From contig QKCD01000132.1 in NCBI GenBank assembly GCA_003245815.1, forward strand, positions 1 to 48,947: a stretch of DNA of 48,947 nucleotides, read 5' to 3'. Made by a program: the position numbers and the translations under genes. How positions within the stretch are numbered: the first letter of the stretch is position 1; the number at the start of each line of letters is the position of its first letter. The DNA is from Sulfuricurvum sp. GTDB taxonomy: Bacteria; Campylobacterota; Campylobacteria; Campylobacterales; Sulfurimonadaceae. Under the pieces are notes generated by a model, which was not told where the DNA came from, searched no databases, and saw only the letters and a list, made by a program, of their open reading frames with translations. Positions 31,823 to 39,207 of the stretch are shown piece after piece.

Positions 31823-31919
31823 CCCGACGCGGCGGCCCCGGCCGCCACACCCCGCGCCACGCATGCCGACATCTGGCACTGATTTTGCTTACCGAGACCA
31901 ATCCACAAGGAAACCGCCC

Positions 31920-32600
31920 ATGCAAGAGATATTAGACCGCGTCGACTGGGAAAAGTCCGACCTCCTTCCCGTCATCGTTCAGGATGTCAACACCAACGAG
32001 GTGCTGATGATGGCCTATATGAACCGCGAAGCGCTGCAGCGCTCCCTGGAGACCAAGACCGCCCACTACTACTCCCGCTCCAAACAGCGCCTCTGGAAGA
32101 AGGGGGAGTCCAGCGGTCACCTGCAGCATATCAAGAGCTTCTTCATCGACTGCGACAACGACACCCTGCTGATCAAGGTCGAACAGGAGGGGGTCGCCTG
32201 CCATACGGGGCGGCGCTCCTGCTTCTTCACCGAACTCGAAAGCGGCACCCCCGTCAGCGAAGTCGAAGTCGACACGGCGGCGATGTACGGGGTGATCGAC
32301 ACCCTCTACCACACGATCCTCGAGCGCAAAAGCGCCGACCCGGAAACATCCTGGACGGCCAAGCTCCTCTCCAAGGGTGAGAACACGATCCTGAAAAAAG
32401 TCGTCGAAGAGGCCGGGGAGTTCGCCTTCGCCGTCAAGGACGACGACGAGGATGAGATCGTCTACGAGGCTGCCGACCTCACCTACCACGTCCTCGTCGC
32501 ACTGGGATACAAGAACATCTCCCCCGACCGCATCAAGCAGGAGCTTGCCCGCCGCTTCGGCATGAGCGGTATCGCGGAAAAGAACGCCCGAGAGTCATGA
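31920..32600 (+). CDS. hisIE: bifunctional phosphoribosyl-AMP cyclohydrolase / phosphoribosyl-ATP pyrophosphatase
   Basis: The 226-residue enzyme carries two histidine-pathway activities. Residues 1-110 are HisI, with SRSKQRLWKKGESSGH, the metal motif DCDNDTLL and the zinc segment CHTGRRSCFF. Residues 130-220 are HisE, with KKVVEEAGEFAFAVKD and the EAADLTYH metal motif. Together they convert phosphoribosyl-ATP to ProFAR. The ATG at 31920 has AAGGAAA upstream; the longer frame upstream is not needed. The stop overlaps the start of a DUF2393 gene (ATGA), so an enzyme of histidine synthesis is coupled to two membrane proteins of unknown role. Confidence 0.96.
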   Translation: MQEILDRVDWEKSDLLPVIVQDVNTNEVLMMAYMNREALQRSLETKTAHYYSRSKQRLWKKGESSGHLQHIKSFFIDCDNDTLLIKVEQEGVACHTGRRSCFFTELESGTPVSEVEVDTAAMYGVIDTLYHTILERKSADPETSWTAKLLSKGENTILKKVVEEAGEFAFAVKDDDEDEIVYEAADLTYHVLVALGYKNISPDRIKQELARRFGMSGIAEKNARES

Positions 32601-33109
32601 GAACAACATTAACGGCCTTTATCGACCAGTTAATGCTCTACGACTACCTCCTCTTCGGCGGTACGGTCCTGCTCTTCATCCTGCTGCTGATCCTGGCCCT
32701 GCTGCTGCGCCGACGGCTTGCCCTCGCCCTGACCTGCGTTTTGGGAGCCTTTGCCATCCTCGTACTGGGTCCCACGATAGGGTACGTCCAGCTCCATAAC
32801 TATCTCTTCAAACACGAGACGGCCCTCACCGACGTCAAGGCCCTCGAGTTTACCGACGCCCTTCTCGTACGCGGAACCCTGACCAACACCTCCAAGCGCG
32901 ACTTTGAACGCTGCAGGGTCTCCGCCGATGTCTACAAGGTTGTGAATAACGCTGTTCTGGACCTGTTCTCCCCTTTCATCCCTTTCAAAAAGGGGACGGT
33001 CGTGACCCAACCCCTTCCCAAGGGCGAGACGGCGGAGTTCAAAATTTTCGTAGAGCCTTTTGGCTACACTAAAGAGTATAACGTATCGATTGGAGCCGAA
33101 TGTCGCTGA
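32597..33109 (+). CDS. DUF2393-type membrane protein (first of a tandem pair)
   Basis: A 170-residue protein with two N-terminal membrane helices (about 15-38 and 41-62) followed by a beta-rich domain outside the membrane. The domain has LVRGTLTNTSKRDFERCRV, a pattern also seen in the next gene (YTGYVTNVGDYTIGEVKI). Both resemble DUF2393 proteins of this phylum. It overlaps hisIE by 4 bases and the next gene by 10, so all three are translated together. The function is unknown; the extracytoplasmic part resembles a small immunoglobulin-like fold. Confidence 0.8.
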   Translation: MRTTLTAFIDQLMLYDYLLFGGTVLLFILLLILALLLRRRLALALTCVLGAFAILVLGPTIGYVQLHNYLFKHETALTDVKALEFTDALLVRGTLTNTSKRDFERCRVSADVYKVVNNAVLDLFSPFIPFKKGTVVTQPLPKGETAEFKIFVEPFGYTKEYNVSIGAECR

Positions 33110-33654
33110 GCACCTACTTTACGATATGGCATTACGCCGTAGTCGTCGGAACCGTTGCCCTCTTCGTACTGCTGGTCCTGATCTCCCTGCGTCAGGCCAA
33201 CCGGAAGGTCATCCTCTCCATGATCTTCTCCTCCTTCCTCGTCATGACCCTTGTCGCCGGCTTTCTTATCATGGCGCTGGACAAATACACGAAGAAGGTG
33301 GAACTGACGGGTCTGGAGAACCGGCGGATGCTGATGTCGGAGAAGATCGTCTATACGGGTTACGTGACGAACGTCGGCGACTACACAATCGGCGAGGTGA
33401 AGATCGAGTTCAAACTGGTCAACCGGGGGCATGTGACGGGGAACGTGAAGGGGGGCTCCTACTTCAGGCCCAGCGGCCTGACGGAATTCTTCGGCGGCGG
33501 CGATAAACGGGAGTACCGCCCCCAGAAGGTCGAGGAGACACTCGTCGTTGCCCGCAACCTCGAGCCGGGTAAGACGAAATACTTCAGCATCTCCCTCGAC
33601 TACCCCCCCTACTTCGAGCAGGTCTCCCACTTCCAGCGCATCTTCGCGCACTGA
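33100..33654 (+). CDS. DUF2393-type membrane protein (second of a tandem pair)
   Basis: The 184-residue protein has the same plan as its neighbour: two membrane helices (about 12-30 and 38-60) and an extracytoplasmic domain with TGYVTNVGDYTIGEVKIEFKLVN, a Gly-rich loop (FFGGGDK) and a closing LEPGKTKYFSISLDYPP. The two are probably diverged duplicates that may form a heterodimer. It starts inside the end of the first copy. It ends 26 bases from the convergent radical SAM gene; a GC-rich hairpin lies in that gap. Confidence 0.8.
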   Translation: MSLSTYFTIWHYAVVVGTVALFVLLVLISLRQANRKVILSMIFSSFLVMTLVAGFLIMALDKYTKKVELTGLENRRMLMSEKIVYTGYVTNVGDYTIGEVKIEFKLVNRGHVTGNVKGGSYFRPSGLTEFFGGGDKREYRPQKVEETLVVARNLEPGKTKYFSISLDYPPYFEQVSHFQRIFAH

Positions 33655-33655
33655 C

Positions 33656-33673
33656 GCGGGAGGCGCGTCCCGC
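33656..33673. terminator. GC-rich hairpin between convergent genes
   Basis: GCGGGA/TCCCGC with a 6-base loop in the 26-base gap between the DUF2393 gene and the radical SAM gene. It lacks a T-run, so it would act weakly or with other factors. Confidence 0.4.
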
Positions 33674-33680
33674 CGCTACC

Positions 33681-34652
33681 TCAATACTTCAGGCCGACTG
33701 TTTTCAGTGCCGCGTTGATGTTCCGGATCTGGCTGTTCTTGTCCCGGCACCACTCCGGGGCGGCCAGAGAGGCGTCGTCGATGCCCGCCGTCATCCGCTG
33801 TACCGAGACCCCCTCGGGTTTCATTTTAAGCGCCTCGGTCAGGACGTCGATATACTCCGCTTCCGTGATGGGCGAAAACTCGCCGCGGCTGTACTCGTTG
33901 AAGAGCGCCGTGCGTTTGACGACGTAGAGGGGGTGGTACTTGACCGAGTCGATGCCCCAGGTGTAGGCCTGACGCGCCGTCTCGAGCATCATCTCGTGAT
34001 TCTCTCCCGGCAGGCCGAAGATCAGGTGCCCGCAGACGTTAAGCCCCCGCTCCTTTGCCTTGCGGATCCAGGTCTTGACGTTTTCGCTGTCATGGCCGCG
34101 GTTGATCCGCTCCAGGGTCGCATCGTAGACCGACTGGATGCCGAACTCGATCCAGATCTCTTTCGTGCGCGAAAGCTCCGCCAGGTAATCGAGCGTCTCT
34201 TCGGTCACGCTGTCGGAGCGGGTCCCGATACTCAACCCGACGACGTCGTCAAAGGAGAGGGCGCGTTCGTAGAGGGCCCTGAGGGTCTCGAAGGGGGCGT
34301 AGGTGTTGGTGAAGGACTGGAAGTAGACGAGAAACTTCGTCGCCCCGTAGTCGCGCCGCAGCCGGGCACTGAGACTCTCGAACTGAATCTCCAGCTGTTT
34401 GAGCTGTTTGTCCAGAAAGGGGTTTTCCGTGGAGTCCAGGTTGAGATGGAACCCCTTCAGCGGCTTGGCACGGTCGAGGCTGGGGCTGAAAGAGTCGTTT
34501 TCGCAGAACGTGCACCCTCCCTTCGCGACGGTGCCGTCGATGTTGGGGCAGGTGAACCCGGAGATGGAGACCGGGACTTTGAAGACCCGCTCGCCGAAGC
34601 GTTCCTGCAAATAGGTGCCGAAGGTGTAGATCTGCCGGGTCTGCAAGAGCAC
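33681..34652 (-). CDS. radical SAM protein, YhcC/TIGR01212 family
   Basis: The 323-residue protein has the family's iron-sulfur motif: FTCPNIDGTVAKGGCTFC, in which the three cysteines are spaced C-x10-C-x2-C as in YhcC-type proteins. Other family segments are QSFTNTYAPFETLRALY, LSIGTRSDSVTEETL, WIEFGIQSVYDATLERINRG and VCGHLIFGLPGE. The exact reaction of this family was long unassigned. The annotated GTG at 34652 is only 3 bases from the purF stop; a TTG at 34646 sits better relative to AAAGGG. It is the last gene behind dapB-purF. Confidence 0.92.
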   Translation of the reverse strand: MLLQTRQIYTFGTYLQERFGERVFKVPVSISGFTCPNIDGTVAKGGCTFCENDSFSPSLDRAKPLKGFHLNLDSTENPFLDKQLKQLEIQFESLSARLRRDYGATKFLVYFQSFTNTYAPFETLRALYERALSFDDVVGLSIGTRSDSVTEETLDYLAELSRTKEIWIEFGIQSVYDATLERINRGHDSENVKTWIRKAKERGLNVCGHLIFGLPGENHEMMLETARQAYTWGIDSVKYHPLYVVKRTALFNEYSRGEFSPITEAEYIDVLTEALKMKPEGVSVQRMTAGIDDASLAAPEWCRDKNSQIRNINAALKTVGLKY

Positions 34653-34655
34653 CCT

Positions 34656-36008
34656 TTAGACGATGTAGTCACCCGTGAAACAGGCGGTACAGAAGTTGGT
34701 GTCGGAGGCGTTGACGCTGCGCAGCAGCGCCTCGTTGCTCAGGTACGCCAGAGTATCCGCCTCGATGAAATCGCAGATCTCCTGCGTATTCATGTTGGCC
34801 GCAATCAGCTTGTGCTTGTCCGGCGTGTCGACCCCGTAGTAGCAGGGATCTGTCGTTGGCGGCGAGGAGATGCGCATGTGCACCTCGGCGGCGCCGGCGT
34901 CTTTGAGCATCCGGACGATCTGACGGCTCGTCGTGCCTCGGACGATGGAGTCATCGATGACGATCAGGCGCTTCCCCTCGATCAGCTTGCGGATCGGGGA
35001 GAGTTTCATCTTGACCTTCAGGTCGCGCATCTCCTGGGTCGGCTCGATAAAAGTACGACCGACGTAGTGGTTGCGCATGATGCCCATTTCGTAGGGGATG
35101 CCGCTCTCCTGGGAGTAGCCGATCGCCGCCGGGACGCCGCCGTCGGGTACCGGGATGACCATATCCGCGTCAATCGGCTTCTCCTTGGCCAGCTCCTTGC
35201 CCATGTTCTTGCGCATCTCGTAGACGTTCTGTTCGTAGACGTCGGAGTCGGGGCGTGCGAAGTAGACGTACTCGAAGATGCAGTGCTTGGGTGTCGGTTC
35301 GAAAACCTGGATCGATTGCGGTGCCTTGCCTTTCTCGAAGATCAGCATCTCGCCCGGGTTGACGTCGCGCAGGTACTCGGCCCCGATCAGGTCGAAAGCA
35401 CAGGTCTCGGAGGCGACGACGTAGCCGTCGCCGACCCGTCCGAGGCTCAGCGGGCGGAATCCGAAGCGGTCGCGGACGGCGAACATCTTCGAGCGGCTCA
35501 GGAAGACGAGGGAGTAGGCCCCTTCGATCTTGTGGACCGCGTCGATAATACGGTCCTTGAGCTTCTTCTGGCTGCTCTTGGCGATCAGGTGAATCAGGTT
35601 CTCCGTATCCATGAAGGTCTGGAAGATCGCCCCCTTCTCAATCAGCTCGCCCCGGACCTCCTGGGCATTGGTCAGGTTACCGTTGTGGACGATGGAGAGC
35701 TGCCCGAGGTCGTAGCGGGCGTAGACCGGCTGGGCGTCGAGAATCGAGTCGTCGCCGGCGGTGGAGTAGCGGGTATGGCCGATCGCCATATGCCCCTTGA
35801 GGGTTTTGAGCTTCTGTTCGTCGAAGACCCGTGTCACGAGACCGCGGTCCTTGATCGTATGGAGTTTCTCGCCGTCGCCGCTGCTGATACCCGCAGCCTC
35901 CTGGCCGCGGTGTTGCATCGCATGCAGGGCGAAATAGGCGAGCTTGGAGGCCTCGCTGTGGTTAAAAATGCCGACTACCGCACACTCTTCGTTGAGTTCT
36001 CTCTGCAC
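34656..36008 (-). CDS. purF: amidophosphoribosyltransferase
   Basis: The 450-residue enzyme makes phosphoribosylamine from PRPP and glutamine, the first step of purine synthesis. An 8-residue propeptide (MQRELNEE) precedes the catalytic Cys9 (CAVVGIF), followed by MQHRGQEAAGI and the PRPP motif VIDDSIVRGTT. Cysteines at CIFEYVYFARPDSD, CYYGVDTP and CTACFTGDY match the iron-sulfur cluster type of Bacillus subtilis PurF, so the enzyme is probably oxygen-labile. The start is a GTG at 36008 with AAGGA 7 bases upstream. dapB lies 24 bases upstream; I recall the same order in C. jejuni. Confidence 0.97.
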   Translation of the reverse strand: MQRELNEECAVVGIFNHSEASKLAYFALHAMQHRGQEAAGISSGDGEKLHTIKDRGLVTRVFDEQKLKTLKGHMAIGHTRYSTAGDDSILDAQPVYARYDLGQLSIVHNGNLTNAQEVRGELIEKGAIFQTFMDTENLIHLIAKSSQKKLKDRIIDAVHKIEGAYSLVFLSRSKMFAVRDRFGFRPLSLGRVGDGYVVASETCAFDLIGAEYLRDVNPGEMLIFEKGKAPQSIQVFEPTPKHCIFEYVYFARPDSDVYEQNVYEMRKNMGKELAKEKPIDADMVIPVPDGGVPAAIGYSQESGIPYEMGIMRNHYVGRTFIEPTQEMRDLKVKMKLSPIRKLIEGKRLIVIDDSIVRGTTSRQIVRMLKDAGAAEVHMRISSPPTTDPCYYGVDTPDKHKLIAANMNTQEICDFIEADTLAYLSNEALLRSVNASDTNFCTACFTGDYIV

Positions 36009-36032
36009 TGTTGTTCCTTTTTGCTGAATCGA

Positions 36033-36803
36033 TTAGGAGAGTTCCAGGCTGTCAGCGATCGAGTAGATGCCCGCCTCTTTGCCGATAAGCCACTTCGCCG
36101 CCCGGATCGCTCCCTTGGAGAAGGTGTTGCGGCTTGTCGCCGTATGGTTGAGTTCGATGAATTCGCCGTCGTTGTAGAAGCCGACGGTATGGCGTCCGAC
36201 GATGTCGCCGCCGCGCAGTGCCATGACGGCGATCTCACCCTTCGTGCGCTCGCCGATGTTGCCGTTGCGGCCGCTGATGCGAACGTCGTCGAGGTCCGCG
36301 TCACGGCCCCGGGCCGCGGATTCGGCCAGGGTCAGCGCCGTGCCGCTGGGGGCGTCTTTCTTGTGGCGGTGGTGCATCTCGACAATCTCGATATCGAAGT
36401 TTTCGAGGGTTTTCGACGCCAAGTAGACCAGTTTGTTCATCAGGGCCACCCCCAGCGACATGTTCGTCGCGTAGAGGATCGGCATCTTCTCGCCCGCATC
36501 GCGCAGCAGGTTCGCCTGGTGGGTGTCGAGCCCGGTCGTGCCGCTGACAATCGGCTTCGGATGGGTCATCGCCGTCTCCAGCAGCAACTGCATTGCCTCG
36601 GGCAGCGAAAAGTCGATGACGATATCGCACCCTTTCAGGAAGGTCGCCATATCGTTCGTTACGAGCACCGACGGATCGATCGCGAAATCGAGCTCATTGC
36701 GGACGTAGACCGCGGAGAGCTCGATTCCCTCCTCCTTGCGAAGGTCCTCAATCAGAAGCCGGCCGACGCGGCCGGTCGCACCAAATACACCTGCTTTAAT
36801 CAT
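36033..36803 (-). CDS. dapB: 4-hydroxy-tetrahydrodipicolinate reductase
   Basis: A 256-residue reductase of lysine and meso-diaminopimelate synthesis. It has the nucleotide site KAGVFGATGRVGRLL, the loop IVSGTTGLD, YATNMSLGVALMN and the family signature EMHHRHKKDAPSGTA with its catalytic His and Lys. A GAGGTATAA stretch precedes the ATG. The gap of 86 bases to trxB holds nothing clear. Confidence 0.97.
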   Translation of the reverse strand: MIKAGVFGATGRVGRLLIEDLRKEEGIELSAVYVRNELDFAIDPSVLVTNDMATFLKGCDIVIDFSLPEAMQLLLETAMTHPKPIVSGTTGLDTHQANLLRDAGEKMPILYATNMSLGVALMNKLVYLASKTLENFDIEIVEMHHRHKKDAPSGTALTLAESAARGRDADLDDVRISGRNGNIGERTKGEIAVMALRGGDIVGRHTVGFYNDGEFIELNHTATSRNTFSKGAIRAAKWLIGKEAGIYSIADSLELS

Positions 36804-36889
36804 TTATACCTCTTTAAAACACGTATGCGCCTGTAGAGGGCGCTGAATGTACCTGGTGCCGATCATCTCTCCCCTGCGCTCCTTGCGGT

Positions 36890-37831
36890 TCAGCCGTTGA
36901 GCTTCTCGTCGACGAAGGCGATCGCCTGCAGCGCGGCTACGGCGCCGTCACCGGCGGCACAGACCACCTGCTTGGGCGCGTCGATGCGCATGTCGCCTGC
37001 GGCGTAAAGCCCCGCAACGGAGGTCTGCATCTTAATATCGACCTTCACTTCGCCCCACTCCGTCATGTCGCAGAGGAAGCTGCCGTCTTCCTGCAGCAGG
37101 ACGCTGTTGTTGACGTTATTGCCGACAAAGACGAATACACCCGGTACATTGATGTCGCGAATTGTACCGTCATTTGCCTTAACGCGAAGACCGTTTACGC
37201 CCATCGCGTCGCCGTACACCTCTTCGGGTACCGTGTTCAGGACCAGTTCGATGTTCGCTGTGTTCTTCACCCGTTCGATCGTGTTCGGTGCCGACCGGAA
37301 GGTGTCGCGGCGGTGGACCAGGTAGACCTTCGCGCAGATTTTCGCGAGGTAGAGCGCCTCTTCGAGGGCCGTATCGCCGCCGCCGATGACCGCAACCTCT
37401 TTGCCTTTGTAAAAGAAGCCGTCGCAGGTCGCACAGGTGCTCACCCCGCGTCCGAAGAACTCGTCTTCACCCGCGAATCCCGCGCGCTTGGGCGTCGAAC
37501 CCGTACAGACGATGACGCTGTGGGCCTCCTCGGTGGTGCCGTCACCTTTGGAGATCACAAAGCCGTTCTCGCCTTTGCTGACGCGGGTCACTTCGACCAT
37601 TGAATGTTTGAGGCCGAATTTCTGGCACTGCTCGGGCCACGGCATCATCAGGTCCATACCGGTAATTTCGCCGCTGACGCCCGGGTAGTTTTCGATCTCC
37701 GAGCTCTGGGTGATCTGCCCGCCGGGCATCCCTTTTTCAAACATCGTGACGTTTTCAAGCCCGCCACGCGTCGCATAAAGACCCGCCGTCAGACCTGCCG
37801 GTCCGCCGCCGATAATCGCTAAATCCAACAT
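36890..37831 (-). CDS. trxB: thioredoxin reductase
   Basis: The 313-residue flavoprotein has the FAD motif [20 protein letters not shown], the redox-active disulfide [13 protein letters not shown] and the NADPH motif [19 protein letters not shown]-terminal FAD site, GLYAAGDMR, completes it. It transfers electrons from NADPH to thioredoxin. I place the start at the ATG at 37831, with AAGGAGAG upstream; ten extra codons upstream are open. It is in one row with a thioredoxin-like membrane protein and trxA. Confidence 0.97.
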   Translation of the reverse strand: MLDLAIIGGGPAGLTAGLYATRGGLENVTMFEKGMPGGQITQSSEIENYPGVSGEITGMDLMMPWPEQCQKFGLKHSMVEVTRVSKGENGFVISKGDGTTEEAHSVIVCTGSTPKRAGFAGEDEFFGRGVSTCATCDGFFYKGKEVAVIGGGDTALEEALYLAKICAKVYLVHRRDTFRSAPNTIERVKNTANIELVLNTVPEEVYGDAMGVNGLRVKANDGTIRDINVPGVFVFVGNNVNNSVLLQEDGSFLCDMTEWGEVKVDIKMQTSVAGLYAAGDMRIDAPKQVVCAAGDGAVAALQAIAFVDEKLNG

Positions 37832-37857
37832 GATTCTTCTCTCCTTGATTCGGGCCT

Positions 37858-38343
37858 TCAAAGCTGCCCGGATTGTATTGATAACTTCTCTAATGTGTCG
37901 AGTTCGCGTATCATACTATCTTGTTTATAAAGTGCCTCTTTGGATTTCTTGATAATGAAAATGCTCGGTGAACGGTATATGTTGAAGCGCTGAATGAAGC
38001 TCAGCAGCGTGTTCGTACCGCCCCGCAGAAAGGTCACCCGCTCCGTCGAAGGAAAGCTCTGCTGATAGTAGTCGATGGCGATCACCGGGTAGGGGGTCTT
38101 TGCGGCAAGGATCTTCTCGACCGTGCCGGGAGCCTTGGAACTGTAAAAGAGTACGAGGTAACGCTCCCGGGTCGGAATGAAGAGCGCCTGATCTTCATAA
38201 AAGACCCATTCGGAGAAATCGATAAACTTGTACTCGGAAAATTTGTAGTTGAAGTAGGCAAAGGCGCCGGCGATCATCGCCGCGCCGAAGAAGGATGCCA
38301 GCAGCGTGGCAACGGAGAAGAGACCTGCTCCGCGTCTGGCCAT
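37858..38343 (-). CDS. membrane-anchored thioredoxin-like protein without cysteines
   Basis: This 161-residue protein lies between trxA and trxB. It has one N-terminal membrane helix (about 9-33) and an outer domain that reads like a thioredoxin fold. A strand [18 protein letters not shown] sits where the WCxxC site would be, followed by [25 protein letters not shown] (compare the cis-Pro region of thioredoxin, SIPTVIFF) and a final helix. There is no cysteine at all. It ends 26 bases before trxB and starts 18 bases after the trxA stop. The fold is an inference from pattern and position; a non-redox binding role is more likely than catalysis. Confidence 0.7.
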   Translation of the reverse strand: MARRGAGLFSVATLLASFFGAAMIAGAFAYFNYKFSEYKFIDFSEWVFYEDQALFIPTRERYLVLFYSSKAPGTVEKILAAKTPYPVIAIDYYQQSFPSTERVTFLRGGTNTLLSFIQRFNIYRSPSIFIIKKSKEALYKQDSMIRELDTLEKLSIQSGQL

Positions 38344-38361
38344 TGCCGCCGACTTCTCGAT

Positions 38362-38679
38362 TTAGAGGAGTGCGTTGATTTTTTCTTCGAACGCCTGTTT
38401 GGAAGCGGCGCCGACCATCTGGTCAACGACTTCGCCGTTTTTGAAGAAGATCACCGTCGGGATGGAGCGGATGCCGAACTTGATCGCGATGTCCTGCTCT
38501 TCGTCCGTGTTGACTTTGCAGATCTTCGCTTTTCCTTCGAAGTCCTCCGCCAGTTCTTCGATGACCGGAGCGATCATGCGGCAGGGCCCACACCACGGCG
38601 CCCAGAAGTCTACCATGCTGACACCCTCTTTTACCGTGTCGTCGAAATTCGCTGCTGTCAACTCAAGATATTTACCCAT
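38362..38679 (-). CDS. trxA: thioredoxin
   Basis: A 105-residue thioredoxin with the active site FWAPWCGPCRMIAP, the cis-Pro loop RSIPTVIFFKNGEVV and a typical length. It reduces disulfides in cytoplasmic proteins and supplies peroxiredoxins such as the Bcp encoded in this window. The ATG has AAGGGA upstream. A TATAAT box inside the palindrome GGTATAATACC lies about 35 bases upstream. Confidence 0.98.
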   Translation of the reverse strand: MGKYLELTAANFDDTVKEGVSMVDFWAPWCGPCRMIAPVIEELAEDFEGKAKICKVNTDEEQDIAIKFGIRSIPTVIFFKNGEVVDQMVGAASKQAFEEKINALL

Positions 38680-38713
38680 GACTTTCCCTTGTTTTTGTTT
38701 TTAAGATAGAGGT

Positions 38714-38719
38714 ATTATA
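38714..38719 (-). promoter_or_regulatory. -10 box TATAAT for trxA, inside a palindrome
   Basis: Perfect TATAAT on the minus strand about 35 bases before the trxA ATG, within the 11-base palindrome GGTATAATACC. Confidence 0.6.
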
Positions 38720-38804
38720 CCTGTGGTTTCTTTAAAATGTCTTTGGCGCGACCGCCCAAAAATAGGCTTCAAACGCTAATAAGATAAAATTTATCCGATT
38801 TGTT

Positions 38805-39134
38805 TCAGAGGGTGATATTCGGGAGCCATTCGACCCGTTCTCCGATGACGATAACCGCATCGATCGTATACTCCAGATCGAGCTGGTGGCGGGCCATGTA
38901 GTGTTCGACGGTTTTGAGGATCCGGTCCATTTTCGTCGGCGTGATGTTCTGCGCCGCCGCTTCGTAGGTCGTACCGCTTTTGACCTCGACGAAGTGGAGG
39001 ACGCCCTCCTTGAGGGCGATGATATCGATCTCGCCGAAGCGGCTGTGCACGTTGCGGTCGATCAGATCGAAGCCCCGTTCCCGCAGGTAGCGGCAGGCCT
39101 CCTCTTCGGCGATGTTCCCCTTGCTTCGGCTCAT
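38805..39134 (-). CDS. UPF0102 (YraN) family protein
   Basis: The 109-residue protein has the endonuclease-like core of the YraN family: GNIAEEEACRYLRERGFDLID, RFGEIDIIALKEGVLHFVEVKSG, with the GEIDII ... FVEVK pattern of PD-(D/E)XK proteins. Its biological role is not settled. I recall the same neighbour order (thioredoxin genes, this gene, hom) in C. jejuni, with the formate dehydrogenase gene inserted here between it and hom. Confidence 0.93.
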   Translation of the reverse strand: MSRSKGNIAEEEACRYLRERGFDLIDRNVHSRFGEIDIIALKEGVLHFVEVKSGTTYEAAAQNITPTKMDRILKTVEHYMARHQLDLEYTIDAVIVIGERVEWLPNITL

Positions 39135-39207
39135 GGATTGCCTTTGATCGGATTGGACCGGGGCATGGACCTCCCCGGCCGACGTTGCTACAAGATCCCG
39201 CCCGCTG

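Noticed and set aside
33933-36836. Plus-strand open frame of 967 codons opposite the radical SAM gene, purF and dapB
   Set aside because: It is the mirror of three well-recognised minus-strand genes, spans their gaps, and has the composition of GC-rich antisense shadow frames (rich in Asp, Arg, Val, Leu, no domain).
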